The notes: generated from the sequence alone by a model not told the origin. A stretch of DNA of 64,000 nt from Atopsyche davidsoni (GCA_022113835.1 JAILWY010000021.1:1178001-1242000); one strand, 5' to 3'. Positions 10,837 through 23,585 are shown, counted from the stretch's first letter. Translations and numbers: made by a program.

Positions 10837-11479
10837 TTTGCTTTAGTACATTTTTGAAATATTTTAAAAAATGTATTTAATCATTATCAATGATATTTTT
10901 ATATAAATAAACTGTTACGTCACAGAATAAATTACAAATTTGTTAATATGTAATCTGAGGAATAAGTGATACAATTTTAAGCATCATCAGCATTCAATGG
11001 TTTTAGATTTTTTGGAATGAATTTATGTGGTGTGGACAAGTGAATAAAGGTGTATCGTGCTTCAAATGATTATAATGTGGAGTTGTGACGCTGTGGACGA
11101 ATCTTGTGGAGCAGGGGGTGAAGTTCCATAGGGCAAGAGCCCCCGCCTGGGCGATGATCCCTCCCGGCGCAGAGGACGCCCACTGCCTTAGAGGTCAGCA
11201 GGGTCACAACGTTACAGAGCCCGCACCGTTCACTGTAATATCTACCCTCAAGCGGCCAAATATTTCCTCCCTGAGAACAATCTAAACATTTTTTTAACCC
11301 AAAACAAAGTCCTTTCTTTTTTTTAATTATCGGATTTTATAAAAATATATACACTTACATATTAAATAAATTTACTGTTGTTGAGGGACAAGGCATTTGA
11401 ATGGTGAAGATCCATTAATATAATGAAAATAATAACTTTTTATTTAAATCTTCACAGTGAGTTTATTAAAATCTTGTTT
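10837..11479. other. A+T-rich stretch with a small GC patch
   Basis: A mixed-composition patch at about 11,085-11,275 holds a 66-codon frame (MTLWTNLVEQGVKF...) without splice sites or recognised domain. The rest is A+T filler. Confidence 0.45.
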
Positions 11480-11525
11480 TGCATAACTAGTTTCGACCCT
11501 ATAAACCGGATCATCATCAGATGCA
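11480..11525 (-). ncRNA. hammerhead-ribozyme-like motif
   Basis: Read on the minus strand, TGCAT (stem I, 11,525-11,521) is followed by the invariant box CTGATGA (11,520-11,514). A stem-II hairpin follows (GATCC at 11,512-11,508 with GGGTC at 11,499-11,495, five pairs including one G-U), then GAAAC (11,494-11,490), a very short ACTAGT stem III, and ATGCA (11,484-11,480), which pairs with the first TGCAT. This is the order of a type I hammerhead with the tiny stem III known from Penelope-like elements and other retroelements. The box sequences match fully. The stem III loop would be only two bases, so activity is doubtful. The following minus-strand sequence (TTTAATAAACTCACTGTG...) is probably the rest of a host repeat. 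Confidence 0.45.
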
Positions 11526-14169
11526 TGACTTAAACTGGCAAAATATTGAAATAAATTTACTTTGCTATATCACTTAAGTCAATAAATATTAAAGCAGACT
11601 TGTTTGAGACTTTTAACATAAAATTTGCACTAATTGTCTGCAAAAAACATTAATTTGTACATCCAAGCCTATTTTTTTTAAACTCTCTCTTCAAACATTT
11701 CAAGTCTTTCGTGTCATTGTTTTTGGGTTTATTTCTGACCTTTTCACATATTTTAAATAAAATTTTCTAGCTTTTTTATTTTCAAATTTTCTTAAAAAAT
11801 ATAAGTATCTAAAACTAATAACACTATTCGATTAATATAAAAATGACGCATATAATAAAATGTGAATTATTTGCACGTATATCTCAAAATTTAAAAAAAT
11901 ACTTTCAAGGAAAAAGTGATATTATATTAAAATAATTTTTGGCTTAGTTGCATATTACTAAGGATTTCAAAAAATTTAATGATTTTATTTTTGTTTTTTT
12001 TTTAATTATTTCGTGTAGTTAAAATATAATTTTTATGTGACCCACATTGTAAAGAAATCTTATACTAAATATATACATACTAGTTAAAATTATATGAAAT
12101 CTTTTAAATCAATGCAGCTATTTTTACATATAAAATGAAAACATTCGCACAATAAAGCTCTGAAATTTATAATTCCATTACTCAACATTCCGATAATATT
12201 CCATAGGATTTTGTTACATTAATATAATATTCTTGAATATGATATAAGTTGTTTTCATTATGACACCCACAAAAAAAAAAAACATTTCTATGACCATTTA
12301 AGGTTTACCGACTGTATAATATATTTTAAGACAAAAGTATGTTTCCTCTTTCTTAGACGAATAAAACATAAGTCTCAAAAAATATTTAAATACGATTTTT
12401 TTATGTAGAAAAGTTTCACAAATTATTCAATGAGAATAATTAAAATAATGAGTGATATCTACAAGGTCTCATTCCTAAAAATATTCTTTGGGGATTTACG
12501 AATCATTCGGGCATTGAACGGCTAACCTTATGACCAAGAGTCGACGGTCCATACGTACTAAGTATATAAGTCGAAATGGAGATCAGCTATGCTAAGAAAA
12601 CTAGACATACTTTTAAAATATTTTAAAATATAAATAAGTGAAGTTCTATATAAAGACATCTTAATAAAAATAATTGACGGATTGTACAAAAAAAAAAGTG
12701 CAAAATGTTTAATTTATGTTTTGAAAAAACACATGCTTAAGTTAAGGCCATATGAATTAATAAAGTCGTGAAAAGTAGATGATGCGAAAATCAAATACAT
12801 TTGCACGAAAGTGAATTAATATCTTCAGATCGACGCAGTATTAATAAAAGCCTTCTTTGTATATTGGACGGGCAGATCTCTCGTGTTAGGGGAGCATAGC
12901 ACGTTACACACGATAAAGATTGCCCCACGCTGCTTGATATACGACCGAGAAAAGTATTTAAGTACTATTTTATTATGCAGCATAAATCATATGCGACGCA
13001 CAAAGAGATCGCTCCGGCGCAGTCTCTGTCGTGCAAGCTGCAAGGAGAAATGCACTTTATTGCGTCCCGAACTATAAGTTAATTACGTACGTGTCAAATG
13101 AAATTTATTTTTCAGCTACAAGAGAGTGTAGGTAAGCGTTTTGTATGTATATATTTTAGTTTAACGTATATATTTATAATTTAAGTATTCTCCCATCAAT
13201 TCATTCTGGAAAAAATAAATAGCACGTTCCTGATTAATTCATTCGCAAAAGCGCAGCATTAAACTAACCTAACCTAACCAGAATTACGCCAGTGAAGAAA
13301 AAGTCTCGCCTGACCAAATTTGCATTTTTTCACGAAAGAGTAGTATAAACCAACTCAAGCTGCTAATTTTTTAAAGTTATATAGTGATTGTCTGACTGGG
13401 AATTTCTTATATTTATTAAAAAAATATATTGTATGGTTATCAATATTAACTTATATTCAATATCAATTTTAAAATATTGGTATAAATATAATTCGGTAAG
13501 TTAAAATACTTTTTTTCAGTTCCATAATTTGACTACCCATGCTGAAACTTCTTCAAAGTAAATAAATAATAAAACATCTGAAAAGCACTGGATATTTTAT
13601 TCGATAGTGATAATGAGAAATTAATAGAATTACTAATTCATTTGCAGAAGCAGCATGCCCAGAAGGCATTAATTTTAAGAACAAATAGCCTTCGTTTTCA
13701 GGACATGGTGTTTGGAGTCGACAGACATGCACTCATGATGAAATTTCAAAATATCCAAGTACACAAATAAATTATCAAGTCATTTCATACAAATAAATAG
13801 AAATAAAGTCATGCTGTGTTTTTTTTTAAAAGGTCAAAATTTAAGCTCAATTTCAAACAGCTTTCTAAAAAGACGAAAAGCATTAATCCTATTAAAAGCA
13901 CTCATATTTAAGTACGTTTTCGTTTCCGAGAAATCATTACAATAAAACATCTATTTAAAAGGACGTTCGTGATGGAAAATAATTTCAGCAGCGTTTCAGG
14001 TTTCAATACGCCAGAAATTACAGCTTTTTCATAACTGACTCGGCTCGCATAAAAAAAATACTAGAACCATTAAGGAGCCGGCCATTGCGTGCCTCCCCTA
14101 CGCACATCGCACGCGTCTGCTTCGGAACACGAACGAGCTGAAGCCTGAGTAACTGACTCTTTGTTGGAA
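11526..14169. other. A+T-rich stretch with a TTAGG-like run
   Basis: ACTAACCTAACCTAACC at 13,263-13,279 is a second short telomere-like run. A patch at 12,880-13,080 carries a 64-codon frame with good stop spacing but no splice support. Otherwise A+T filler without shared repeats. Confidence 0.5.
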
Positions 14170-14833
14170 TTTTTCCCAAATAAGCGTCGAGGGTGCCTAT
14201 AAAAATATTCCATAATCACAATACTGAACAAAGAGTGTGTCAAGCAATATAATGACAAATTTAACAAAAATTTGATGAAAAGATTTTTTTACCAGGTTAA
14301 CTTTCTATTTTTATATAAAAAATTATTATTATGTATTAAATTTTCATACATAAATAAAAAGAGATGATTGTAAGATATTTGTAAGATAATTGTAAGATAG
14401 CCATGCTTTTTTGTGAGACTAAAAAACCTTAAGGTGCCGGAGAATGTCGGAGACGTTTCAATACCTTGACACTATCGCAATTGTTACGAAGTTTTTTTCA
14501 TATTTTTACTGAGTTTTTTCCAAATAAGCGTCGAGGGTGCTTATAAAGATATTTCATAATCACAATACTGAACAAAGAGTATGTCAAGCAATATAATGAC
14601 AAATTTAACAAAAATTTGATGAAAATATTTTTTTACCAGGTTAACATTCTATTCTTATATAAAAAAATAAATATTTAAATTTATACTAAATTTTCATACA
14701 TAAATGATTACAAGCCATGCTTTTTTCTAAGGGTAAAAAAGCTTTAGGTGCCGGAAGAGAATGTCGGAGACGTTTCAATACCTTGACACTACCGCAATTG
14801 TTACGAGGTTTTTTTAAATATTTTTACTGAGTA
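14170..14833 (+). repeat. tandem duplication, two units of about 344 and 320 bp
   Basis: The word AAATAAGCGTCGAGGGTGC occurs at 14,178 and 14,522. The two units agree through CACAATACTGAACAAAGAG, the CATACATAAAT region, GAATGTCGGAGACGTTTCAA and the end TATTTTTACTGAGT. The second unit lacks the short run of GTAAGAT triplications found in the first (about 14,368-14,400). No coding frame spans the units. It is a local duplication of unknown origin. Confidence 0.85.
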
Positions 14834-17156
14834 GTGTATGGGTCAACGAAAACATCACTCAATTATATATTTGGCTGTTAAACACATGATACATAAAAAC
14901 TAAGAAGAGTCTATAGACCACACTACTCAATAAGATTAGTACAGCCAAACTGTAGAGGTAGGTCAAGTATCAGTTCGAGGGGTTGATAAGCCTGTTTACC
15001 AACTTTCTGTCACGGGTGCGCGAAATTTTCTGAGATTTATAATTTTTACTGTTAATTAATAATGAATCTTTTAAAAGTGAATCTGTAATATGAACGAATC
15101 TCTATCTAATCTAAAATCTCTGCTTTATACATATCGAATTGTGTGTTTTAAAAATTACGCATTATTTTATTATAAAATCAATGGTTAGTATAAATAGAAA
15201 TACAATTTAAAATTAAGTGGACCTCGTGCGACTAATATGGCAATGCGTATAGTCAGTTTGTCACGCAACAGTGCGTCATTTTGTCATGTTTATATTTGCT
15301 TACATGTTTATGTATAAAACCATTTCCTAAGCAAGCCTTGACTCGATCGGTCTCGGAGCTCGCCATTGTATAGTGTGTACCTTTGGGAAAGAAAAATGAT
15401 ATTGATTGTCGGTTCCAAGCCGGTCTTTTGTAAGCAAAAAGTTTTCGACGCAAAGTGTACACAATGAAAGATATATGACGCACTTATTTTTGAGGGTGAC
15501 TTTTAAGGGTTGCTCCACGGTGTGCGTGTTGTTAATTGGAAGTTTTCAGGTCAAAAAGTCAAGGTTGGTTTTTAACAAGAAAAAAGTATGATTTATATTA
15601 TTTATTCTTACATTGTCAAAGGTAGCGAGAAATTTTTTACTTATTTCTCGCGGAGAGAGAAAAATACTGCAAACTCTCATCAGATAATAAATAAACACGA
15701 TTTTGTGATATTGTGTTACAAATAAAAAAAAGAATTGCTACTTAATATTAAAGTAAACATTATATAGGAATTTTATAGGAAGAAGCTCAGTTATAATAAG
15801 TACAAAATATTTACTATAGTGCTCGGTTTCACGGCCGATAAAATCGTGCTGTAGTATATTCTGTCGACATTATGAAACAGAATAAAGTTATAATTTAAAC
15901 AGCTTCAAAAGAGTTGTTATTATAATCTAAAAGTCATAATAATAATAATGAAATAAAAATATATAATGTATCATTTTTGTATTGAAATAAATGAAAACAA
16001 TATTCAAATGATCACAATATAATTGCTTGGATTCGAGATTTCTATAAAACGTTAATGACAATAATGTACTAGTTTTCGACGAAAAAATATAATGATGAGT
16101 GTATTTTGAATTGTACAGATTATTTTATATATATTGTATGATAAATAAATGAATGATGGAGATTGATTCACGGCGGATGAAGCACTGGTCGTATAATAGC
16201 GAGGACTCGGCTGGGTTTCATATAAAAAGTTAAAAAGTCCCACAGTGTGTAACACACTTCTAATTAGGTGCAGATAAGTGGCTGTGCGTTCATTAGACGA
16301 TAATTTAATAATGTTTTTTTTCAGAACGTCATATCAGGTGTCAGGGCCTGCCTTAAGCTGCATTGTGGTGAATAGGGATCCCATACAAAACCACGCGCGT
16401 TCACGCAACAGTTGCTTCCGAAATACATAAGAGAACCCTTGAGGCGCCGGGTATTCAATCCACTTTATCCTTATGTATTTATGAAAAATACAGCATTCTA
16501 ACATTATGCCATTTGGTTTGTTTTTAAATACGTTTCTGATTATTTTACGTGTAAACAACTTTCATATAAAAAAATATTTTAAAGATATACTTGTTGTATT
16601 GGATTGGTCATTAAAATAAAGATATATGATAAAAGAGGTTTTTACGATTTTGGCGCGCAACGTTTATCAGTGTTTCGTAACTAACATATTCAAGTTTAAT
16701 TATTGATATATGAGAGATTATTGAAAACAGCTAGATATAATCATTGTTCACCGAACAGCTTAAATTCATTGAGAATAATTTTAATAATTATTATTACCTG
16801 TTAGTAGCAACTTGTTTTTTTTTTAGAGGATTCGATGATAGAAGACAGTTCAGTCCAGACATCAAACATGCTTAATATTAGTTCAATTGTGATTTTGATG
16901 CGAGATGTCACATAGCCCATAAAAATATTAAGAAATCAATAACGCAGCACTGGAACACGTTTCCAGTATTGCTTCATCACCAATCAATTAATTTATAATT
17001 TCCATTAAATTCAAAACCGTTGTAGTCTGTATAAGGTATAAGGTATAAGGTCTCAGGTGTATTTGGACGAAGAGGTAAGCGATTGTTTTGCTTGGGGCTG
17101 TGGCAGGAAGGGTCGAATCTGCCATCACCGCGCGCATGCTCTCACTCATTGTCAAG
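14834..17156. other. A+T-rich stretch, nothing recognised
   Basis: Short frames at 15,253-15,591 overlap on both strands and shift with no conserved pattern. A GC-poor background continues to about 17,080. I see no repeats shared elsewhere. Confidence 0.5.
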
Positions 17157-17222
17157 ATGGCGAATGCGATATCGGGCGAAAACAAAAAACCGGACAAGAA
17201 GGAATTAATTAAACTTATTTAA
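17157..17222 (+). CDS. short frame with strong start context
   Basis: CAAGATGGCG gives a good start context (A at -3, G at +4). The frame reads MANAISGENKKPDKKELIKL plus one residue and a stop, a charged 21-residue peptide. It sits at the 3' edge of a slightly GC-rich patch (17,085-17,190). It may be a translated short ORF or the first codons of an exon that ran into intron. AAGATGGCG is also the core of the YY1/Pho site, which explains the motif without translation. Confidence 0.2.
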   Translation: MANAISGENKKPDKKELIKLI

Positions 17223-17260
17223 ACGTAACTTGCGTAACTTTATAATGAACCGAGCGGCAA

Positions 17261-17285
17261 CAATAATAATAATAATAATAATGAT
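17261..17285. repeat. (AAT)n microsatellite
   Basis: About eight AAT units followed by GATAAT. Confidence 0.9.
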
Positions 17286-18244
17286 AATTGTCAGACGAGA
17301 GGCCGGGGATTGCGTGCGTTGTCAAGCCGTTTATTGATCGTAAAGTCAGTCGTGTCGGTTTACTGGATCTGCGGCACCAAGTAAGCTCTGAAGAAGCCTT
17401 TATAGGACCGCAACAGGACAAAAATTAAGAAGAGAGCGTATTTGTTATTTTAATTATTAAATATAAAGTTGGCTGTATATAATCACCGCGTAAGAAAGTC
17501 GTAGAATGAGATGTTGTAAACATCATTATACGTGAAAAAGTAACTAATAATCTTGCAAGTGTCCGATTACGTCCGCTAATCGGTACCAGAGAGTTTGATC
17601 TCGGAGTGGTGCTTAAACCTCAACTAACGCTAGGTAATTGTATTGAAGATGTACACAGCAAGAGCACAGTAACATAAGAAACAAAATCAAAATAAACTGT
17701 TGAAATTAAACCAAAAACTTTTTAGAGTATCAAAAATAATATGACATTTTACCAGTCATCAAATAAAATAAATATTTCATGTATATTGTAAATTTTTATC
17801 ACTATTTTTGTTTTCATATGTTTCATGTTATTTATTATTATTTATTTATTGACTATAAAAAAGTTGGCCCCCAAAGAACCAGGTGCAAATTAAAAAAAAA
17901 AACTCCTGATGGGCTCTGTCATAAAACAATTTATATTTGTTTTGAAGCAGAATAAGGTAAAACATTTTAAGGTTTTACGATAGTGAATATCCAAATCGTT
18001 ATCGTCCAATTTGCGTTTTAGGGCAGATACGCAGCGCTACTTGCTGGGGAGCACTGAATAAACATTAAAATTTAAACCTGATAGAAAGATATATTATACA
18101 TCAAAAGTTCATTTACAGTTCTCCTATATGCATTTGTTAAATGCTATGTGTAGTTTCAATTTAGCACTTTCGTAGGTGCGGATCTGATTATCGCGAGTGT
18201 TGGTGCGAACAGGTACAGCTGCACGCACTTCTGGAGTGTCTGCA
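17286..18244. other. mixed to A+T-rich stretch, nothing recognised
   Basis: A patch of more balanced composition at 17,290-17,420 and another at 18,170-18,245 carry no frame with splice support. Confidence 0.5.
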
Positions 18245-18303
18245 GAAAAGTGTGAGAATGTTTTGCCCAGGCAGGCTGTTGGACCTTATCATGGCGTGTA
18301 AGT
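18245..18303 (+). other. possible small exon ending in a consensus donor
   Basis: CTGCAG ends at 18,244 and a full-consensus donor GTAAGT lies at 18,298-18,303. Between them 53 bp are open in the frame KSVRMFCPGRLLDLIMA. A second possible acceptor, TTGCCCAG, ends at 18,270. The polypyrimidine tract before CTGCAG is poor. A GTAAGT also arises by chance, so this is only a pointer. Confidence 0.15.
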
Positions 18304-20029
18304 TATGGCGGCGCATATGAACACTTGGAGAAATTTAACAGATCGCGAAGATATAAATGCAATCTCTACTCTATTATGATTCTAATAAAATAGCTAATGT
18401 GCTCTCATCTACACACGCGCTGTTGACTTAAATTTAAAACAAAAAAAATATTATACGATTTGCAATAGGTAGAGTTTATTCTTGGATTTGGTTCGGGTGG
18501 AAAGATTCAATCAATTAACTGCAGCATTTTTAAACCTATTGATGAATATAAATTATGCAAACTAGGTACTAGAGTAGTATGCGAACTTTACAAACTCAGG
18601 ACGCTGCGTTTATACAAACACGGAAGAAGGTTAATCTTCTTACCGTGTATTTTTTTTGAAAGATATCTATTATAATTATATATTATGATAGATTATTAAT
18701 TAAATTTTTAATGATCATTGAAAAGTTGTATAGAGTCTCCCCATTTTATAAGTATGCGTAGTCTAAGGGTATCAAAATGATCTGTAATGGGGTAATAAAC
18801 TAGAAAGTATTGTGAAAGGATATGTTCTGAAAGTACTTTGTAAAGGTAGGGTTAGCTGTAGAATAAATATCAAATCTATTATATATATATATATATATCC
18901 CCTTGATTCTCTGAAGGATTTATGCTTGCGTAACTATCAATAATATAATATTATAAATAGAGAAATCGTTAGAAAGATAAGTATGTTAATACGATAAAAA
19001 ATATGGCTCATTGCGGTAATAAAATATAGCGGTGTTACGTGCGAGCAGCTTACTTTTTCAATTATAAATGAATACATTATATCAAACGTGATGTTTTTTG
19101 AAAATAATTAAGGGGCGCTTGAAATCGTAATGGGGCAAATAAAAAATATAAACAGGTTTTTTCGTCCAGCCGAGCTGACGTATAAAAATGCGGACATCGC
19201 ATGACGCCCGCGCCGAGGGGAAACAACACTTTGGGGGAAAAAAATCACCGAATCAGGTGCCATTTGCCATGTACCTAAAGTGATGGTACCTATTTTCGTT
19301 AACTTCTGCAAGTGCATTAAAATAGGATATCAAAATGTCATTGACCCTGTAAATATCACGCGTAAATGACTGATTTTGAAAATAATGATTTATTTCAGTT
19401 TCAGAGAGAAAGAGAATTTTCTCATCCCTCCAAACAGCTTAAACTCTTATATCATCTGGCAAATCTACATGTATAAGTTAGTATGGTTAATATATGTACT
19501 CTTTGTTTAGACTTTCCGATGTTTAAAAAGGTTTACGTGGCGTCGAGATTTTTAATATTGTGCTTTGGTTTTAGAGAGACAAAGAGTGCTGAAATAAGAG
19601 TAACTGTAATAAATAAAGCAGAAATTAAATCCAACTACCTCACAGAAATTTTAAAGTCTTCATCTCGATACCTTTATTAATAGAACTTAATATTGAGTGA
19701 AATTTACATTTTATTGATGCGTTCAGACGAATTATGACGAATTACATATTAAGTATGGTTTTCAGACAGGATGTTATTTTGGATAACTTTAAAAGCTTTC
19801 CATACAGAAGAATCACACTGGTTAAATAAAGCAACGCTCCACACGCAGTATGCTTTCTGAACAAAACCGATATCGCTTTGTTTTTGATATTAAGATGTGT
19901 ATATCAAAAGACAAGGGCTTATGAATATTGAAATTGAGAAGCGTTTTCATAAAAATCGATACAGTTTCGATATTACGTTAGTTTCATCATTTACGCGATA
20001 AAGCTCAAAAACGTAAATATAATGTATAT
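18304..20029. other. A+T-rich stretch, nothing recognised
   Basis: Includes a (TA)n run at 18,880-18,898 and a GC patch near 19,160-19,275 with no supported frame. Confidence 0.55.
18880..18898. repeat. (TA)n microsatellite
   Basis: About nine to ten TA dinucleotides. Confidence 0.9.
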
Positions 20030-20232
20030 ATTACTAATATGATTAGGCACATTAGTTCATACATAGAAGATGATTAAAAACTCGTGATTTGTGTGGGATC
20101 CCACACAAATCACGATGATATTTTTCTGAGAGTTTCTTTAATCATCTTCTATGTATGAACTAATGTGCCTAATCATATCAGTAATAATATAATAAACCGG
20201 TAATGGGTAATAAATACGCATCTGATTGATGT
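20030..20232 (+). mobile_element. family A near-perfect palindrome with tail
   Basis: ATTACTAATATGATTAGGC opens the left arm and its complement closes the right arm at about 20,185. The centre is a perfect 32-bp palindrome (20,083-20,114, centred on GGGATCCC). The left arm has lost about 20 bases (the GAAACTCTCAG region) present in the right arm. The tail with GGTAATAAATACGCATCTG follows to about 20,230. The tRNA head is reduced to the two T-arm edges, so the copy is a head-to-head dimer that lost its core. Confidence 0.85.
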
Positions 20233-20342
20233 ATAATGTATATAGTCACATAGTGCCACAAAGTCATGCAACAGAAGCAGACAAACATATTAATTCGCGA
20301 TACGACACTGTGGCAGAAAATACACGTGAATAATCAAACAGT

Positions 20343-20639
20343 TTGCATTTCGCCTTGTTTAGCCATAGGCCAGTGGCGAATGCACAGAGCAATGCATTTC
20401 AATTTATAAACAGGACAATTATTCATATGCCCCAGCCGGGACACGGATCGCCAATCAGCGGCCGACCGAAATACTTCGCGGCTCTAGTCCCGGACGGATC
20501 TGGCTGCCGTCTGACGGGCAATCAGGCGAGTGGCCCGAGGGCGGGGGATCGATTCCTTGCGCCGGGGCTGTGGGTCAGCAGCTATTTCCAACATGCGGGT
20601 CAGGCGCTCTGTTACGTAACGGGCACTTTGGATCATTGA
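20343..20639 (+). CDS. 98-codon frame in a GC island, product unknown
   Basis: Codons 30-98 (from MPQPGHGSPISGRPKYFAAL) lie in a GC-rich island with fairly even protein-like composition. The first 29 are in A+T-rich sequence and probably not coding. A canonical CCAAT box CCAATCAG (20,452-20,459) and ATTACG-poor flanks allow the alternative of a CpG-type promoter. No domain or splice signals are seen. I lean toward a non-coding GC island. Confidence 0.15.
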   Translation: MHFALFSHRPVANAQSNAFQFINRTIIHMPQPGHGSPISGRPKYFAALVPDGSGCRLTGNQASGPRAGDRFLAPGLWVSSYFQHAGQALCYVTGTLDH

Positions 20640-20679
20640 AAAATTTTAAATTACCGTTTTCGTGCTTTTTTATTTTACT

Positions 20680-21440
20680 ACTAGAAATGTAGCCCGTCAC
20701 AGAATGACGAATTTGATGAACGAAGCAATAGTGTTTGAACCATATGTTTGGCTGAATACTCGAATATCTGGGTACTCGAATTTTAAGTACTGCTCACGTT
20801 TTCTTTTCGATTCATTGCTTGATGTTTGTGACACATTTCGTGTCACAAACAACGCATCACTTTTCACTGCACTGTTCTTTATTTAATGCAGTCTTTATCA
20901 CGTTCAATTGTGCAATTCTTTTTGAATTACGTTTGCTGTGCGTAGACGGTGTTATTTTATTAGGAGGCATTTTGAGTTATTAATGATGTGATTAATAATT
21001 TCTAATGCAATTTGATGAAAAAATAAAGATTTCTAAGAAGCATCAAAATTTGTTATTTTTGTAAAAGTTTTAAATTTGAAATTCTCTGGGTGAACAACAG
21101 AATCATATAATTCGTACACATTGAAACTCGCTATAGCATATTTTTTAGTTTTATTAAATTAGTTTACGAATGAAAATATTATTAGGCACATAACTGCGGA
21201 AAAACTTACTGAACTTACGTACGTGCAAAAAATCAGCGTTGTATCTTTTAAGATATTCTATAGAGAACCAAAAAATGAAACATACACGCACACAATGGAT
21301 ATTATTATAGTAGATTTTTCTGCAGGTGCCTTCAGGAGGTTGGCGACCTTCTCACTGAATATTTGTTTAGGCATAGCCATATTTATTTATTTTTTAGGGA
21401 GAATAGTGTAGTAGCTACCCGGGTCCTTATGATTTTTTAA
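20680..21440 (+). mobile_element. family C element, copy 1
   Basis: From ACTAGAAATGTAGCCCGTC it matches the complement of 48,951-49,472 through CATTTTGAGTTATTAATG, ATTGAAACTCGCT and AAATCAGCGTTGTATC to ACAATGGATATTATTATAG. It then continues with GGTTGGCGACCTTCTCACTG and GAATAGTGTAGTAG, which it shares with the 32.9-kb copy. About 250 bp (20,705-20,960) including an 11-bp hairpin is absent from the 49-kb copy. The 62-codon frame at 21,223-21,411 lies wholly in repeat and is not a gene. I cannot assign a superfamily. Confidence 0.8.
20824..20850. repeat. 11-bp perfect hairpin inside family C
   Basis: GTTTGTGACAC (20,824-20,834) and GTGTCACAAAC (20,840-20,850) are complementary around a five-base loop. 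It lies in the part of copy 1 missing from the 49-kb copy and may mark a nested insertion or the terminal hairpin of another element. Confidence 0.8.
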
Positions 21441-23585
21441 AATAAAAAACAAGCGAGGTATCGAAATAGTGCGATTACCGATATTATATTAGTGATATTC
21501 GTAAATTTATTTGCATTCACCTTAAGGTAGAAAAAATAGTTATTTTGTATCCAAATCTGTGGTAGCGGTTTTCATTGTGGTTTAAATTAATTTCTGTATT
21601 AAATATTTATTTTTAAATTTATTATATCCAAAGAATTAATAAGATTAGATTGGCAGTCTAGAACTGATGCGAAAGGCTGCGCGGAGTCATTTACAAGTTT
21701 TGGAGGTTCCCTCAAGTTTTGACTGTTAATGCAGAGTTTCAGATCCTGTACTAGAATGTTTATCAAAAAACAAGCAAACTTGCCATAGAAAGAGGTTTAA
21801 AACAATATTGAGTAAACTAATTTAAAACCTGTTTCCCGTTAACCTAAACGTGAGCGCACCTCACCGTACGTGCAATTCTAACATTTTGCCTCCCAAAAAA
21901 GCTCCAATGTTTTAGCCTCAAACGTTGGATAATCAATCGAAACTTGACAAGTCTTGAAAACTATTTATTCTTCTTCTTCTTGTGCCTTTCTTCATAATAA
22001 GTTGATGATCATTTCATTGAATATATATCAATCCTGGACCAGTTTCACTAATTCGGCTGTAATTCGGACTTCCATCCACTACGTAAGTTTCCTTTGACAA
22101 TTAGCTGTAGTAGGCTATATATATTGTGTCAGGAGCTCTATTTCATTGCAAATTCTATACAAGACTAATTTGTGATGCAGTCAACTCATAGTATTTTAAA
22201 GATTCTCTTATAAAGCTACATTGTAGCCGGCTCAGTGGCAGGTAAAAAAATTATCCGAAGCTGAACAAAATAAGTTAGGTTATACATAAAAAATACACAA
22301 ATGTCGCTGGCTTATCAGCCCGATGCAGCTATTGATTTTTTTTATTTCAAAACTCGACTCCATGTACGAAAATAGACATAAAAGCAGCCTGCATTTCAAA
22401 TGCATCGGCAAATTGAAACAGACAGGCATAGTCGATTAGAGCACTCGGAGTGCCGCGCGGGACGTGTCACACGACGCAAGGCCGCCCGGCCTATGCAGCC
22501 ACTTTATATTTAGATCCATACCGATACCGTGCCTGCTAATTACTTCCATTATTATTAAATAACACTCAAACAAAATTTAAAAAAAATAGCATTAAAACGT
22601 TTATCAAATATGCTCATGTGTCAAGGGAAGGGTCCTTTGGAACTGACCGGAAAACAAAATAATAGGATGTATCGATTGTGAGGCTTTGTGATCAATGGGC
22701 TACGTTTAGTTATCAGCAAATAATGTGTGGCTATACACTATCCACGGAATACAATGACTCTCATATTATAATATAAAAGTAAGATTTCTTAGATAGATGT
22801 TTTTTAAAAATTTTATTAAAAAGTTTTTGTGGTAAGTGTATGTAATATTGAAAATATTTGCTATGGCGAGGACTTGAGTATAAAATACGCTGGCGTAAAT
22901 AGAGCGAGGAGCTTAATGAGATTCGCTTCCGTTAACTTTGCCCTAATTGGACATATGGGACAGAGTTTGACTGAATGATATAAACTTTTACGTGAGTCGA
23001 AAAAGAGAAGCGAGAATAGTTAAGTATTCTTTTATTTTTCATTAATTCTCTAAGATACAAAAATAAGGAAGCTCAACGACGATAGCTTCATAATATATTT
23101 AAAATAAACGTAGCCGACCGGATATGTTGAAGGGAGATCGATGAGATCGCTGTGGCATAGTGGTCCTATTGCATGCGTATAATATTAAATACCTTGTCAT
23201 CTAAACGGCAATAGAAGACACAACCTCTGAGTATAGTATTTACGTTGACATTACCACTTTTCTGTCCTCAAGTTCTATTATGTTACTGGATTTTTTCGTA
23301 AACAGCAAAGCGGCCTACACGCATTGCGACAACATCTCGACGTAAAAGTAAGCATACAAAATGAGAAGACGACCATCGGTTTATTATATTATTGGTTGTG
23401 TTACAACATGTGTAGACCGCTCGAGTGATCAAGCAAATAAAAAATTTATATTAAGAATTATTACATGTAACATAAAAGATGTTGTATGTGGATACGATCT
23501 TATCGCAATCGAATGGCAAAAAAAACGGCAGGGATGCGTGAGACAAGCGCCCGCACGTCCCGGGGAGTGACACATCGCATGCAGA
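21441..23585. other. A+T-rich stretch with minor GC patches
   Basis: GC patches at 22,440-22,500 and 23,520-23,585 carry no supported frame. TGTGGCATAGTGGTCC at about 23,152 resembles a tRNA A box but lacks a B box downstream. Confidence 0.5.

Noticed and set aside
19960..20000. Minus-strand ATGATGA...GAAAC resembling a hammerhead
   Set aside because: The first box has A for C and the sequence between the boxes cannot form stem II.
21223..21411. Two similar frames (here and 48,967-49,176 minus) sharing MQKISVVSFKIFYR
   Set aside because: The similarity is nucleotide-level identity of family C, extends equally into non-coding parts, and the frames diverge after about 35 residues.
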